Part shown: positions 1 to 6,624 of the stretch, piece by piece
Position numbering within the stretch: position 1 is the first letter of the stretch
How the letters are laid out: each line of letters opens with the position of its first letter
Source: Candidatus Latescibacterota bacterium
Lineage (GTDB): Bacteria; Latescibacterota; 4484-107
Assembly: GCA_030613045.1 (NCBI GenBank)
Contig: JAUWMS010000121.1
Coordinates: 1 to 7,242, forward strand
Length of the DNA: 7,242 nucleotides
Reading direction: 5' to 3'
Program-made: the position numbers and the translations under genes
Notes under the pieces: generated by a model
The model's database searches: none
Told to the model about the DNA's origin: nothing
What the model saw: only the letters and a program-made list of their open reading frames with translations

Positions 1-422
1 AAACCGAGCGCGGCATCTTCCCGCCCGTTATCCGCCATAATGGTGATCTTCAGCGGATCGAGTCTGGCTTTCGGATACTGATAATTTTTTACCTTCAGCA
101 GGAAAACCGTAAACCGCTGCGGCGTTTTTTGGATATCCCAATACTTCGAATCGCCGTACGTATAAGGATTGGTGGATTCAGGTCCCATCTGCGACACGGT
201 CGCAAACTGCCGGTTCAATTCCTCGTCCGTCATCGGCCGCAAACTCACCTCCAGCCGATCCCTTACAAAGGTGATCGTGCCATCGTCGCTGATCTCCACC
301 TCAGCCTCCTGCAACGCCTCATCCGCCGGCCTGAACGCTCCGGTATAGAGTTGATATCCGCACCCCGAAGTGATCCCCATGCTCGCCAGCATCACCGCCA
401 TCCAAATCGTCCAGCGTCTCAT
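1..422 (-). CDS. Predicted lipoprotein of unknown function, C-terminus cut by window edge
   Basis: An open frame of 140 codons runs from ATG at 422 to the left edge without a stop. Two ATGs are adjacent (425 and 422). The ribosome binding site AGGAGG (428-433) leaves only 2 nt before the first but 5 nt before the second, so 422 is preferred. The N-terminus is MRRWTIW followed by a hydrophobic stretch and a lipobox-like ITSGC with Cys21, so a lipid-anchored envelope protein is likely. The mature part includes the stretches RPMTDEELNRQF (about 63-74) and RFTVFLLKVKNY (about 102-113), the latter typical of a β-strand. I do not recognise a named domain, although similar lipoproteins may recur in related uncultivated bacteria. 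It begins 36 nt after the 921-aa gene and is probably co-transcribed with it. Function is unknown. Confidence 0.8.
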   Translation of the reverse strand, partial: MRRWTIWMAVMLASMGITSGCGYQLYTGAFRPADEALQEAEVEISDDGTITFVRDRLEVSLRPMTDEELNRQFATVSQMGPESTNPYTYGDSKYWDIQKTPQRFTVFLLKVKNYQYPKARLDPLKITIMADNGREDAALG

Positions 423-427
423 CATAG

Positions 428-433
428 CCTCCT
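428..433 (-). promoter_or_regulatory. Ribosome binding site of the lipoprotein gene
   Basis: On the minus strand this reads AGGAGG, a full Shine-Dalgarno core, followed by CT and then ATGATG. Its spacing (2 nt to the first ATG, 5 nt to the second) favours the second ATG, at 422. It lies inside the 36-nt gap after the 921-aa gene, which supports translation from a shared mRNA. Confidence 0.75.
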
Positions 434-458
434 GATTTATTCTTATGCCGGGTTCATC

Positions 459-3224
459 TCAATAGACCACAGACACCATATACGGCGCTTGGGTGGGCGC
501 CGATTCCGAATCCGCATTCACGTGAAGCGCTGCCGAATAGATGCCCGGAGGCACCCGATTTCCAGCGTCGTCCCTGCCATCCCACAGAAAGAGGTAGTTT
601 CCTGCTGCGTTTCCCCGTTGTTCCGTGAGGCTTCTCACCCGCTTTCCGTGCAACGTCCGAATCACCACCTCCACCTTCCGGGGGGAACTGAGCTTAAACA
701 CCGAGAAGCGGAAACCCATCTCATCGTGCACGCCATCCCCGTTGGGTGTGAAGGGATTCGGTGCTATTTCCACGTCCCCGATAATGCGGTCGTCCATCGG
801 AACAGAAACGCTCAACCCCTGACCGGGCAACTCGTCCGTCACATCCCCCGCATCTACCCGCTGCCACGAACTCGGGTTTTCGGAATGGGCTACCGAAACG
901 TTGAACACGGTTCCGTTCAGAAAAATAGTGGTCCTGAATCGGACCTGGATCAGATCCTTACTTCCCCTTCGGATCACCTCGGGCAGACGCACCCACAACG
1001 AATCCGAGTCCGCGTTCAGCACCTTCAGCGTGTCCCCCTGCCCGTTCACAAAGTTTCCTGCCCCATCCGAAGAAAAATCGTCTGTGGAACCGATCTGAAA
1101 ATCGCTCTCATCTCCTAAGCTTACCCCCACCAGATTCATCTCCACCACAGGAGGCGACTGAATCAGGATATCGTCGAATCCGGAATGTTGCGGTGCAAAG
1201 CGCGTTCCAAGCAAAATCGCAAATTCCTGGGGTTTCCCCTCCAATACGTCGCAATCCGGGGAAATCTCTCCCAAAATTTGTTCCACTACGGGATTCCGGA
1301 AATGAATCGTGATGGAATTCAGCGTGGCCGCGGCCTGAGGATCGTCCGACAGCAACTTGGCCTGGATCATCAAATACTTTCTCGGACTCGGAGAGACGAT
1401 CTCATCCCCTGACTGTTCGTAAGCCGCGCTCCAATTGCTCCAGTCTGTTCCCGGCAGCAAGTCGGTCGTGATCGGCCCTTTCGAAAACGAGGGGAGCTTA
1501 TTGTACTTCATCTCGGTCACTTCTTTGCCGCTCTTGTCGAAATAGTGCTTGACCTCCCTCAGTTCATCTCCGGTTCGCGTGCGCAGCCTGACCTGAGTGC
1601 CGGGGGGCACGTCCGCGTCCCACTCGATCGTGGTGATGTTTCTCGATCCCCCCAACTCCATCAGATCCGAGGTCATCGTCACCTCCGGCGCCATCCCCTC
1701 CCCGTAGATCTGGAACTCCGCCATGTTGCCGGCGAAGTCCACGGGGGATGAAGCAGGGCTCGACCAAGTAGTGACAGTGTGTCTTTTCTGCATAAGATCC
1801 AGATGTCTGAACTCGATGTAGCGCACCCGATGGGGTTCAAACGTATCCTCGAGACGCCACATCCAGTCGTCAATCACTTCCCGCGATTTGGGGCTGACCG
1901 TCTCCCAGATCAGCGTTCCATCGGGCGCCACCGAACCGTCCGAGACACGGCTAACGTACCCCTGAAGCACTCCGAACGCCCGGTCCGATCCCTTCTGAAG
2001 GACATAGCGCATCGTATCCACCCAAAACAGGGATCCAAGATCAACCGTCAGCAGTCCCCATCCCGCGCCATACCCGGCCTCGCTATAGGCCGCCGCCAAC
2101 CATCGGGTGGTCAGCGCGCCGTCGAAGGCATCCATCGGAACAGCGGCCTGGTTGGGATCGCTCATGCTGCCGCCGCGCTCCAGAATCCCTAAGCCGATAT
2201 TGTCTCCGACGGACCAGACCTCCAATGTTTCCAATTTGGGACGTTCTTTTCTGTAATACCGGATCCCTCCCTGCTGCTCCACGGGAAGCGTCTCGTAGTC
2301 CTCCCGGCGGATCACCCGCTCTTCGCCCGCGATCTTCCAGATATACTCTATCGCCCCTTTCCAGTCGGGTGCCAAAGCCTCGTATGCCGTTTCCGTGATC
2401 CGCTCCGCTTTATCCCGGTCGCTGTCGGTCATGACAATGCGCACATACTGAAACGCGCGATTTTCCGTCCAATACTCGTCCGTCGCCTCCGTGGGAGAGA
2501 GCGTCACCTCAAAAGTTCGCTGATCTTTGTTGGGTTTGGTCGTTTCCGCCGCCAGAATATACTCCATCGCCAGGGAAATCTCAAAGGCATTCTCCCCTGT
2601 GGAAGTGAGTACTTTGAACTGCAAAAAAGGATCGCCTTCCCCCTCTTCGGCAAAGCGCAGCACCAGCTTCGTGGCCGACACCAGTCGTCCCAGATCTACC
2701 TCCACCCACCAACTCTCCTTCGGATCGTTCAGGTCGGGTTCCCAGAAAGTGTGCGGCTCGTCGTCTATAATATGAACAGCTTCTTTCGGGTTAGATCCCG
2801 CCTGTTTAATGCCTCCACGGGCGAAATACTTCCTGACGTCCGTATCGTACCAGGAACCCTCGAATTCTTCCTGCTGTTTTCTGTCAATCTCGTGGACGAA
2901 TTGCTCCGCATCCTCACAGGCATTGATGTGCTTTCGGATAAAGCGGGGAGCGACCTGTCCGTCGTCGCTGACGTCGAGGATCCCCTTGGGAAACGTCCAG
3001 TGGCGCCAGTGATCCGCCGTGTTGATGAGGACCTTATTCGCCCGGATGGAATATCCCTGTTGCGCCCAGACCGTGGAGCCGCACAACAGCATAAGAGCGC
3101 CCAAAACCAATGCCCTCAGAAGCCCTCCGGATTGCGGATTGCGGATTGCGGATTGCGGATTGCCCACCTCCACCCCCAAATTCCTCAAATCCTCGAGTTT
3201 TATCGGAATGCCTGCTTTTTTCAT
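459..3224 (-). CDS. Large secreted modular surface protein: two discoidin-like domains and a FlgD-like C-terminal domain (921 aa)
   Basis: Probably an exported structural or adhesive surface protein; no catalytic motif is visible. A hydrophobic export segment lies at about 35-54 (LLRALVLGALMLLCGSTVWA, likely cleavage after Ala54). It is preceded by an unusually long 34-residue N-region encoded partly by a heptamer DNA repeat (NPQSAIRNPQS). Discoidin/F5-8C-like segments lie at about 145-270 (HTFWEPDL, WWVEVDLGRLVSATKLVLRF, FQYVRIVM) and 360-510 (FDGALTTRWL, LTVDLGSLFWVDTMRYVL, VRYIEFRHLDL, AEFQIYGEG). β-sandwich-like segments at about 515-645 and 650-790 share blocks with the 618-aa neighbour (SPSPR; SGFDD versus TGFDH; VDAGDVTDELPG). 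The C-terminal module at about 818-921 has PNPFTPNGDG (822-831) and WDGRDDAGNRVPPGIY (881-896), as in FlgD Ig-like/gliding-motility C-terminal families. The ATG at 3224 has only a weak GAGAG upstream; an internal non-ATG start after the repeat is possible. Confidence 0.88.
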   Translation of the reverse strand: MKKAGIPIKLEDLRNLGVEVGNPQSAIRNPQSGGLLRALVLGALMLLCGSTVWAQQGYSIRANKVLINTADHWRHWTFPKGILDVSDDGQVAPRFIRKHINACEDAEQFVHEIDRKQQEEFEGSWYDTDVRKYFARGGIKQAGSNPKEAVHIIDDEPHTFWEPDLNDPKESWWVEVDLGRLVSATKLVLRFAEEGEGDPFLQFKVLTSTGENAFEISLAMEYILAAETTKPNKDQRTFEVTLSPTEATDEYWTENRAFQYVRIVMTDSDRDKAERITETAYEALAPDWKGAIEYIWKIAGEERVIRREDYETLPVEQQGGIRYYRKERPKLETLEVWSVGDNIGLGILERGGSMSDPNQAAVPMDAFDGALTTRWLAAAYSEAGYGAGWGLLTVDLGSLFWVDTMRYVLQKGSDRAFGVLQGYVSRVSDGSVAPDGTLIWETVSPKSREVIDDWMWRLEDTFEPHRVRYIEFRHLDLMQKRHTVTTWSSPASSPVDFAGNMAEFQIYGEGMAPEVTMTSDLMELGGSRNITTIEWDADVPPGTQVRLRTRTGDELREVKHYFDKSGKEVTEMKYNKLPSFSKGPITTDLLPGTDWSNWSAAYEQSGDEIVSPSPRKYLMIQAKLLSDDPQAAATLNSITIHFRNPVVEQILGEISPDCDVLEGKPQEFAILLGTRFAPQHSGFDDILIQSPPVVEMNLVGVSLGDESDFQIGSTDDFSSDGAGNFVNGQGDTLKVLNADSDSLWVRLPEVIRRGSKDLIQVRFRTTIFLNGTVFNVSVAHSENPSSWQRVDAGDVTDELPGQGLSVSVPMDDRIIGDVEIAPNPFTPNGDGVHDEMGFRFSVFKLSSPRKVEVVIRTLHGKRVRSLTEQRGNAAGNYLFLWDGRDDAGNRVPPGIYSAALHVNADSESAPTQAPYMVSVVY
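3129..3163. repeat. Five perfect tandem copies of heptamer GGATTGC inside a gene
   Basis: The plus strand reads GGATTGC five times without a mismatch (35 bp). On the coding minus strand this is GCAATCC, translated as the cycling heptapeptide N-P-Q-S-A-I-R just before the hydrophobic signal segment of the 921-aa protein. Seven is not a multiple of three, so the frame cycles every three units. No stop codon arises in any frame of either strand (the opposite strand gives G-L-R-I-A-D-C). The same heptamer occurs in opposite orientation at 3348-3368. Similar translated NPQSAIR-type runs are, as I recall, common in predicted proteins from uncultivated bacteria. Confidence 0.95.
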
Positions 3225-3276
3225 AGTGCAACTCTCTGATTCTATATAGTCACAATTTTGGTTTTCGTTTGGAATA

Positions 3277-3303
3277 GGACGCAGAGCGTCTAATCTGCGT
3301 TCC
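3277..3303. repeat. Short inverted repeat (hairpin) in the intergenic spacer
   Basis: ACGCAGA (3279-3285) and TCTGCGT (3294-3300) are perfect inverted 7-mers around an 8-nt loop. GG and CC extend the stem on the outside with one bulged base. No T-run follows on the minus strand, so it is not a standard terminator. The core resembles the CGCAGATT-type short repeats scattered through genomes of some uncultivated bacteria, so this may be a remnant of a third repeat family in the same spacer. Confidence 0.55.
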
Positions 3304-3322
3304 CGACTCTCTTGTCATTGGT

Positions 3323-3368
3323 GATTGCGAATTGGGGGTTTGGTTTTCAATCCGCAATCCGCAATCCG
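3323..3368. repeat. Three heptamer copies in inverted orientation, with a local hairpin
   Basis: The plus strand has CAATCCG three times in tandem at 3348-3368, ending 3 bp from the stop codon of the 618-aa gene. It is the reverse-complement orientation of the array at 3129-3163. A diverged arm at 3323-3334 can pair with 3348-3359, giving 11 of 12 pairs around a 13-nt loop. There is no T-run after it on the minus strand, so termination there is uncertain, but the stem could protect the mRNA 3' end or pause polymerase. Confidence 0.8.
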
Positions 3369-3371
3369 AAA

Positions 3372-5228
3372 TCAATATACCACCGTCACCGTCCCCACCC
3401 GGTTTTCTTCCTTCTCATCCGTGCGCACAGAGAGCCGATAAAAGTATACTCCGGGCGAGACCCTCTCCCCATCCTCGTCCGTCCCATCCCAGATTTGAAC
3501 GGCGCGTCTGCTCGGATCGTTTCCACGATACACCTTTTTTACGAGCGCGCCCGACAGATCGTACATATCGAGGGAAACCGGAGCGGATCCCGTCAATTTG
3601 AGCAGATGATAGGAGATGAGCACCACGTCGTTGTTTCCGTCTCCATTCGGCGTGAAGGGATTGGGCACCGCCGCCACAGCAACGATCATCGGGCCTTCCA
3701 GAGCCGTCGTCACCGAAAGGGTCTTTCCCGGAAGCGCATCGGTCACATTTCCGGCATCCACCAACTGATGCGGCTCCTCCAAGGCGCTGTCAAACACCCA
3801 ACCGTCGAAGCGCGTATATCCCAGAACTAAGCAGTCGAACATCACCTCGACCAATGTCTGGTCCCGCTCTACCTTCGGAAAACCCACGACGAACCGGTCC
3901 TCCCGAATCTCGTGGGTGAAAGCCACTTCCGCGCCATCAATCCGCACCGCCCGCACCGTATCCGCCCGAACCGGTGTGCTGATCTCCAGATGATCGAATC
4001 CCGTATTCCCCGCCTCCATTTTTGGCCGCAAAGCATACCTGAACTCGGTGACCTCCTCAGAGGAAACCGCCACAGGATAAATCTCAGCCAGCACTTCGGC
4101 GGCGGGGATGTTGTGGGAGAACGCAAGGGCGATCAAGTCCAGCCCGGCGCCATCGGTGTTCGTAGGCGTAATGGTCACCCGGACCTGGGCATAAGCCCGG
4201 GGAGAGGGCGAACTCATCGTCACGCCTTCCAGTCCTTCCTCAAAGTCGTACGGAGCCGACCAGAAGCTCCAGTGATCCACATCGTGCGTGATTCGTCCCC
4301 GCTCGTCCGGCTTGGAGGCATCATACTCGTTCTTCGTCAAAGGATCTCCGGACTCGGACCACCATACCTGCTCATCGCCCACACCGGTTTTTCTCCAAAA
4401 TACGTCCGGGGTGTCATCGCTCCCGCTCCGGGTCTGGATCTCCACCTTCGCGCCCTCGTCCCGCCATCCGTTCCATCGGATCTTTCCCCAGTTGGCCACG
4501 GACTCAAAGGAGATGACGTTGGAAGTGTAGGAAGCCACGTAGGGCAAATACCCCTCTCCATAAATCTCCACCTCCGCGATTTCCCAGGTATCCGTAGGCG
4601 TCAGTGGTTCGATCTCCACAAAGCGCACAGGCTGTAAAGGAATGCTCAAATCCACCATTAGATCCAGGTTCTCCCTCTCCTCTACGATAGGATCGCCGCC
4701 CATACTACGCGACCGCGCTGTTCCCGGGAATTCCTCCGCGACGCGCACCGCATACTCCTTGATGAGATGCGTGCGGAACTCCTCCCGCGAGCGGAACCGA
4801 ATGCGGTTGACGGGAAACAATGCGCCTAAATCGAACTGGACCGCCAGCGTATGCCACACGAAGTAATAGGTGTCCCACTCTGGTCTGTGCACATAAGCGG
4901 TGGTGAGGTCCTGATCCACCATGCTGATCTTTTCCGGGTCGGTGATCTGAGTGGTGGGGATGGGCCGGACTCCGTATATCTGCTTGGGATCGAGCCACTC
5001 CACCAGGTTCCGGGTGGAATCTATATGCACCACCTGCATCGAGCCGGGGTCCGTCGAGGTATCTATGTGCTCGAACGCGCCCGAATCCACCCAGGGGTGC
5101 TCCTCTTCTCCGATCACATACTCGCTTTTGCCCCAGGCAGCATTCGAGGCCAAAACCCCTATCGTCCCCAATATGATCAACATCATGAACTTTTTAAGAG
5201 ACTCGCATCTCATTCCAGGCACCCTCAT
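3372..5228 (-). CDS. Secreted modular surface protein: discoidin-like domain and FlgD-like C-terminal domain (618 aa)
   Basis: A shorter paralogue of the 921-aa protein and probably the first gene of the surface cassette. An export signal lies at about 12-33 (KKFMMLIILGTIGVLASNAAWG). A discoidin-like segment at about 95-226 carries LAVQFDLGALFPVNRIRFRS, VRFVEIEPL and ending AEVEIYGEG, matching AEFQIYGEG of the paralogue. A β-sandwich-like region at about 230-375 contains KIRWNGWRDEGAKVEIQTRSG, followed by HWSFWSAPYDF and SPSPR. A further β-rich region lies at about 376-480 (TGFDHLEISTP). The linker VDAGNVTDALPG (490-501) leads to the C-terminal domain at about 515-618, with PNPFTPNGDG (522-531) and IWDGTDEDGERVSPGVYFYRL (579-599). 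Both paralogues end in VVY. The ATG at 5228 has little SD; the sixth codon, ATG at 5213, has GAGG about 9 nt upstream and may be the true start (613 aa). No enzyme motif is seen. Confidence 0.88.
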   Translation of the reverse strand: MRVPGMRCESLKKFMMLIILGTIGVLASNAAWGKSEYVIGEEEHPWVDSGAFEHIDTSTDPGSMQVVHIDSTRNLVEWLDPKQIYGVRPIPTTQITDPEKISMVDQDLTTAYVHRPEWDTYYFVWHTLAVQFDLGALFPVNRIRFRSREEFRTHLIKEYAVRVAEEFPGTARSRSMGGDPIVEERENLDLMVDLSIPLQPVRFVEIEPLTPTDTWEIAEVEIYGEGYLPYVASYTSNVISFESVANWGKIRWNGWRDEGAKVEIQTRSGSDDTPDVFWRKTGVGDEQVWWSESGDPLTKNEYDASKPDERGRITHDVDHWSFWSAPYDFEEGLEGVTMSSPSPRAYAQVRVTITPTNTDGAGLDLIALAFSHNIPAAEVLAEIYPVAVSSEEVTEFRYALRPKMEAGNTGFDHLEISTPVRADTVRAVRIDGAEVAFTHEIREDRFVVGFPKVERDQTLVEVMFDCLVLGYTRFDGWVFDSALEEPHQLVDAGNVTDALPGKTLSVTTALEGPMIVAVAAVPNPFTPNGDGNNDVVLISYHLLKLTGSAPVSLDMYDLSGALVKKVYRGNDPSRRAVQIWDGTDEDGERVSPGVYFYRLSVRTDEKEENRVGTVTVVY

Positions 5229-5240
5229 CTTGAAGCAAAT

Positions 5241-5300
5241 TTTAAATTCTAAGCGCTAAAATCCTAAACAAATCCTAAATTCAAAATTTCAAATTCTAAA
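5241..5300. repeat. AT-rich degenerate repeat patch
   Basis: The plus strand holds several overlapping variants of AAATCCTAAA, AAATTCTAA and CAAAATTTCAAATT: AAATCCTAAA at 5259-5268 and again from 5270, AAATTCTAA at 5244-5252, and further variants to 5300. Base composition is far more AT-rich than the surrounding coding DNA. It lies 13 bp upstream of the annotated 618-aa start. I see no tidy fixed period; it resembles short AATTTAGGATTT-type repeats in intergenic regions of uncultivated bacterial genomes. No convincing -35/-10 pair could be picked out in it. Confidence 0.7.
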
Positions 5301-5477
5301 CCCTGCATCTCGTTCCTATGCTCCTGCGAGCGAGCCATCATCCCGGAGATATACAAACCCACTGCCGTGATCCCTTGATCTTCCAAAATCTCCTGAGCCG
5401 TCTTCCTGCTTCCGCGAACGATATCCTCAAGCGTCTGTCTGCCCTTTCGTCCTTTTCGCAGACTTTTTGTAATCCAC
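5264..5477 (-). pseudogene. Probable small gene broken by a 4-bp duplication (about 55-70 aa, family unknown)
   Basis: A GTG at 5477, with AGAGG about 8 nt upstream, opens a frame reading VDYKKSAKRTKGQT that stops at 5427-5429. A second frame reads on from the same place as LEDIVRGSRKTAQEILEDQG and continues ITAVGLYISGMMARSQEHRN to a stop at 5264-5266. The break coincides with a tandem GTCT/GTCT (5433-5440, CAGACAGA on the coding strand). Removing one tetramer joins the frames as KRTKGQT-LEDIVRGSRKTAQ. The codons are purine-rich at position 1, as expected for coding DNA. The last dozen or so residues are encoded by the AT-rich repeat patch, so the original C-terminus may be lost. It lies just after the terminator at 5493-5542, with no clear promoter. 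I do not recognise the family; a small helical, possibly DNA-binding protein is conceivable but unproven. Alternatively it is chance reading in a non-coding spacer. Confidence 0.45.
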
Positions 5478-5492
5478 CCTCAAAGCCTCTCT

Positions 5493-5542
5493 AAAAATAC
5501 AGGGATGACCCACCTGTCCCGTATGACAAGCGAGTCATCCCT
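5493..5542 (-). terminator. Intrinsic terminator of the CBM9-like gene
   Basis: On the minus strand, AGGGATGAC pairs perfectly with GTCATCCCT (9 bp; plus-strand arms 5501-5509 and 5534-5542). The region between the arms folds further as CTTGTC/GACAGG (one G-U pair). TGTATTTTT follows directly, with the T-run at 5493-5497. It starts 72 nt after the stop of the CBM9-like gene, ending that transcription unit before the 618-aa gene. A weaker upstream pairing (ATCCC with GGGAT) would compete with the outer stem. Confidence 0.85.
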
Positions 5543-5614
5543 CAGATGGGATTTCTCCGTAGGATACAGAGAGATCAGGTTTCAATGATCGGAACGAAAG
5601 ATGAAGTCCCGACG

Positions 5615-6493
5615 CTATTCCGCGAAGGAGGACTTGATCCGGCCCCAGGTCGCGGACTCAACGGCAAGCCCCTCCTCTAAGGGGGACAGAAGCCAATCTC
5701 CCCACAGGCCCGCATTGTCGGCATAGTACCCCGCCGCGAACACCGTTCTGTAATCCCTATCTTCATCTACGTCGGTGTCCGACTTGGCAAGCTCTATGCC
5801 AATGAGCTCATTCTCCGTAAGATCCACAATTTTGCTCTTTGGCAGGCTTTCCGCCGCAGTCTCGCCCGAGTGAGAATTCAGATCTTCCCAGGGCGTGACC
5901 ATCATCTCCGCCGTCACCGTAGAGGGCCCATTGGATCCCAGCGCTCCGTCCAGGAACTGTAACCCATGATCCCCATAAGGCGGCATGCAATCCCAGTCCG
6001 GATCGGTCGTGTTGTAACTGTACATCGTCGTCCCCTTCTCCGGACGGAGGAAGTAATACTTATTGGCCAGCGCCCAGAACCACCGCTCCTTCTCCTCATC
6101 CGGGGAAGTTACGTAGATCGCATCCGGACCAAGCTTCGAGTGGGACGCATCCACATAGATCGAAAAATACTCGCCACTCTCCATGTAGGAATTGTCGTAG
6201 ATCCAAGTCGCGAAGTAAATCCTGTTCTCCGTGTCGTTCCAGCCCCATGCTATCTTCATGTTATGGTCGCTCGGATCGAACTCAATGCCTTCGTCCTGAA
6301 CCATATTCTCCTCGTGGATCCAGTACAGTTCGGGCACGATGTCCCAGTCGCTGATGTCCCCGTCAATCGTGGGCGTCATGCCATCCGGGAACTGGAAAAC
6401 GTACTGCATCTCACCGATATCCACTCCGGCGGCCATCCCGACGAAACCAACCACAAAGCTCAGCGCGACCAACGAGATCAGACACTTCTTCAT
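5615..6493 (-). CDS. Secreted CBM9-like carbohydrate-binding-fold protein (292 aa)
   Basis: Start at 6493 is chosen because AAAAGGAGCG sits 6 nt upstream and a clean signal peptide begins there (MKKCLISLVALSFVVGFVGM, cleavage near residues 22-23). A start 13 codons further upstream would put charged residues ahead of it with no such site. The mature protein fits the CBM9-like (DOMON-related) sandwich: PTIDGDISDWD (41-51), MKIAWGWNDTENRIYFATWIYD (79-100), YFSIYVDAS (109-117), STVTAEMMVTPWEDL (191-205), and a final block around GLWGDWLLSP and TWGRIKSSFAE (282-292). Family members bind sugars or sit next to glycoside hydrolase domains. Here there is no catalytic domain and no FlgD-like tail, so it is a stand-alone secreted or periplasmic binding protein; the ligand cannot be told. 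It has its own promoter upstream and terminator downstream. Confidence 0.85.
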   Translation of the reverse strand: MKKCLISLVALSFVVGFVGMAAGVDIGEMQYVFQFPDGMTPTIDGDISDWDIVPELYWIHEENMVQDEGIEFDPSDHNMKIAWGWNDTENRIYFATWIYDNSYMESGEYFSIYVDASHSKLGPDAIYVTSPDEEKERWFWALANKYYFLRPEKGTTMYSYNTTDPDWDCMPPYGDHGLQFLDGALGSNGPSTVTAEMMVTPWEDLNSHSGETAAESLPKSKIVDLTENELIGIELAKSDTDVDEDRDYRTVFAAGYYADNAGLWGDWLLSPLEEGLAVESATWGRIKSSFAE

Positions 6494-6499
6494 GATACG

Positions 6500-6504
6500 C
6501 TCCT
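6500..6504 (-). promoter_or_regulatory. Ribosome binding site deciding the CBM9-like gene start
   Basis: The minus strand reads AAAAGGAGCGTATC and then ATG. AGGAG is 6 nt from the ATG at 6493, good spacing. It places the start immediately before the signal peptide and rules against the in-frame ATG 13 codons upstream. Confidence 0.8.
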
Positions 6505-6624
6505 TTTCTACCGGTGCGAAATCTGCTTCCACACCTTTGGGTTAGCACCACTACACGGTGGATCACCCGTTCATAAGGGCACATCCAACCGCAACGCCCT
6601 TGCTGTGAACAAGAACTTCGGGGC

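Noticed and set aside
129..1118. Plus-strand open frame of 329 codons
   Set aside because: It lies antisense to the lipoprotein and the 921-aa gene. The product is rich in Arg, His and Pro with no domain, as expected for the reverse strand of a GC-rich coding sequence, and it has no ribosome binding site.
3239..3267. TAGAAT-like -10 box just upstream of the 921-aa gene
   Set aside because: No -35-like hexamer lies 16-18 nt upstream, and initiation there would leave a leader of only a few nucleotides before ATG 3224.
3323..3359. Hairpin after the 618-aa gene as an intrinsic terminator
   Set aside because: The stem is plausible but no T-run follows it on the minus strand, so I annotated it only as a repeat or hairpin.
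3129..3368. Heptamer arrays as a CRISPR-like array
   Set aside because: The units are 7 bp and contiguous with no spacers between them, and no cas-like gene is nearby.
3912..4637. Plus-strand open frame of 241 codons
   Set aside because: Antisense to the 618-aa gene, low-complexity His/Arg/Pro composition, no signal or motif; the minus-strand gene has recognisable domains over the same interval.
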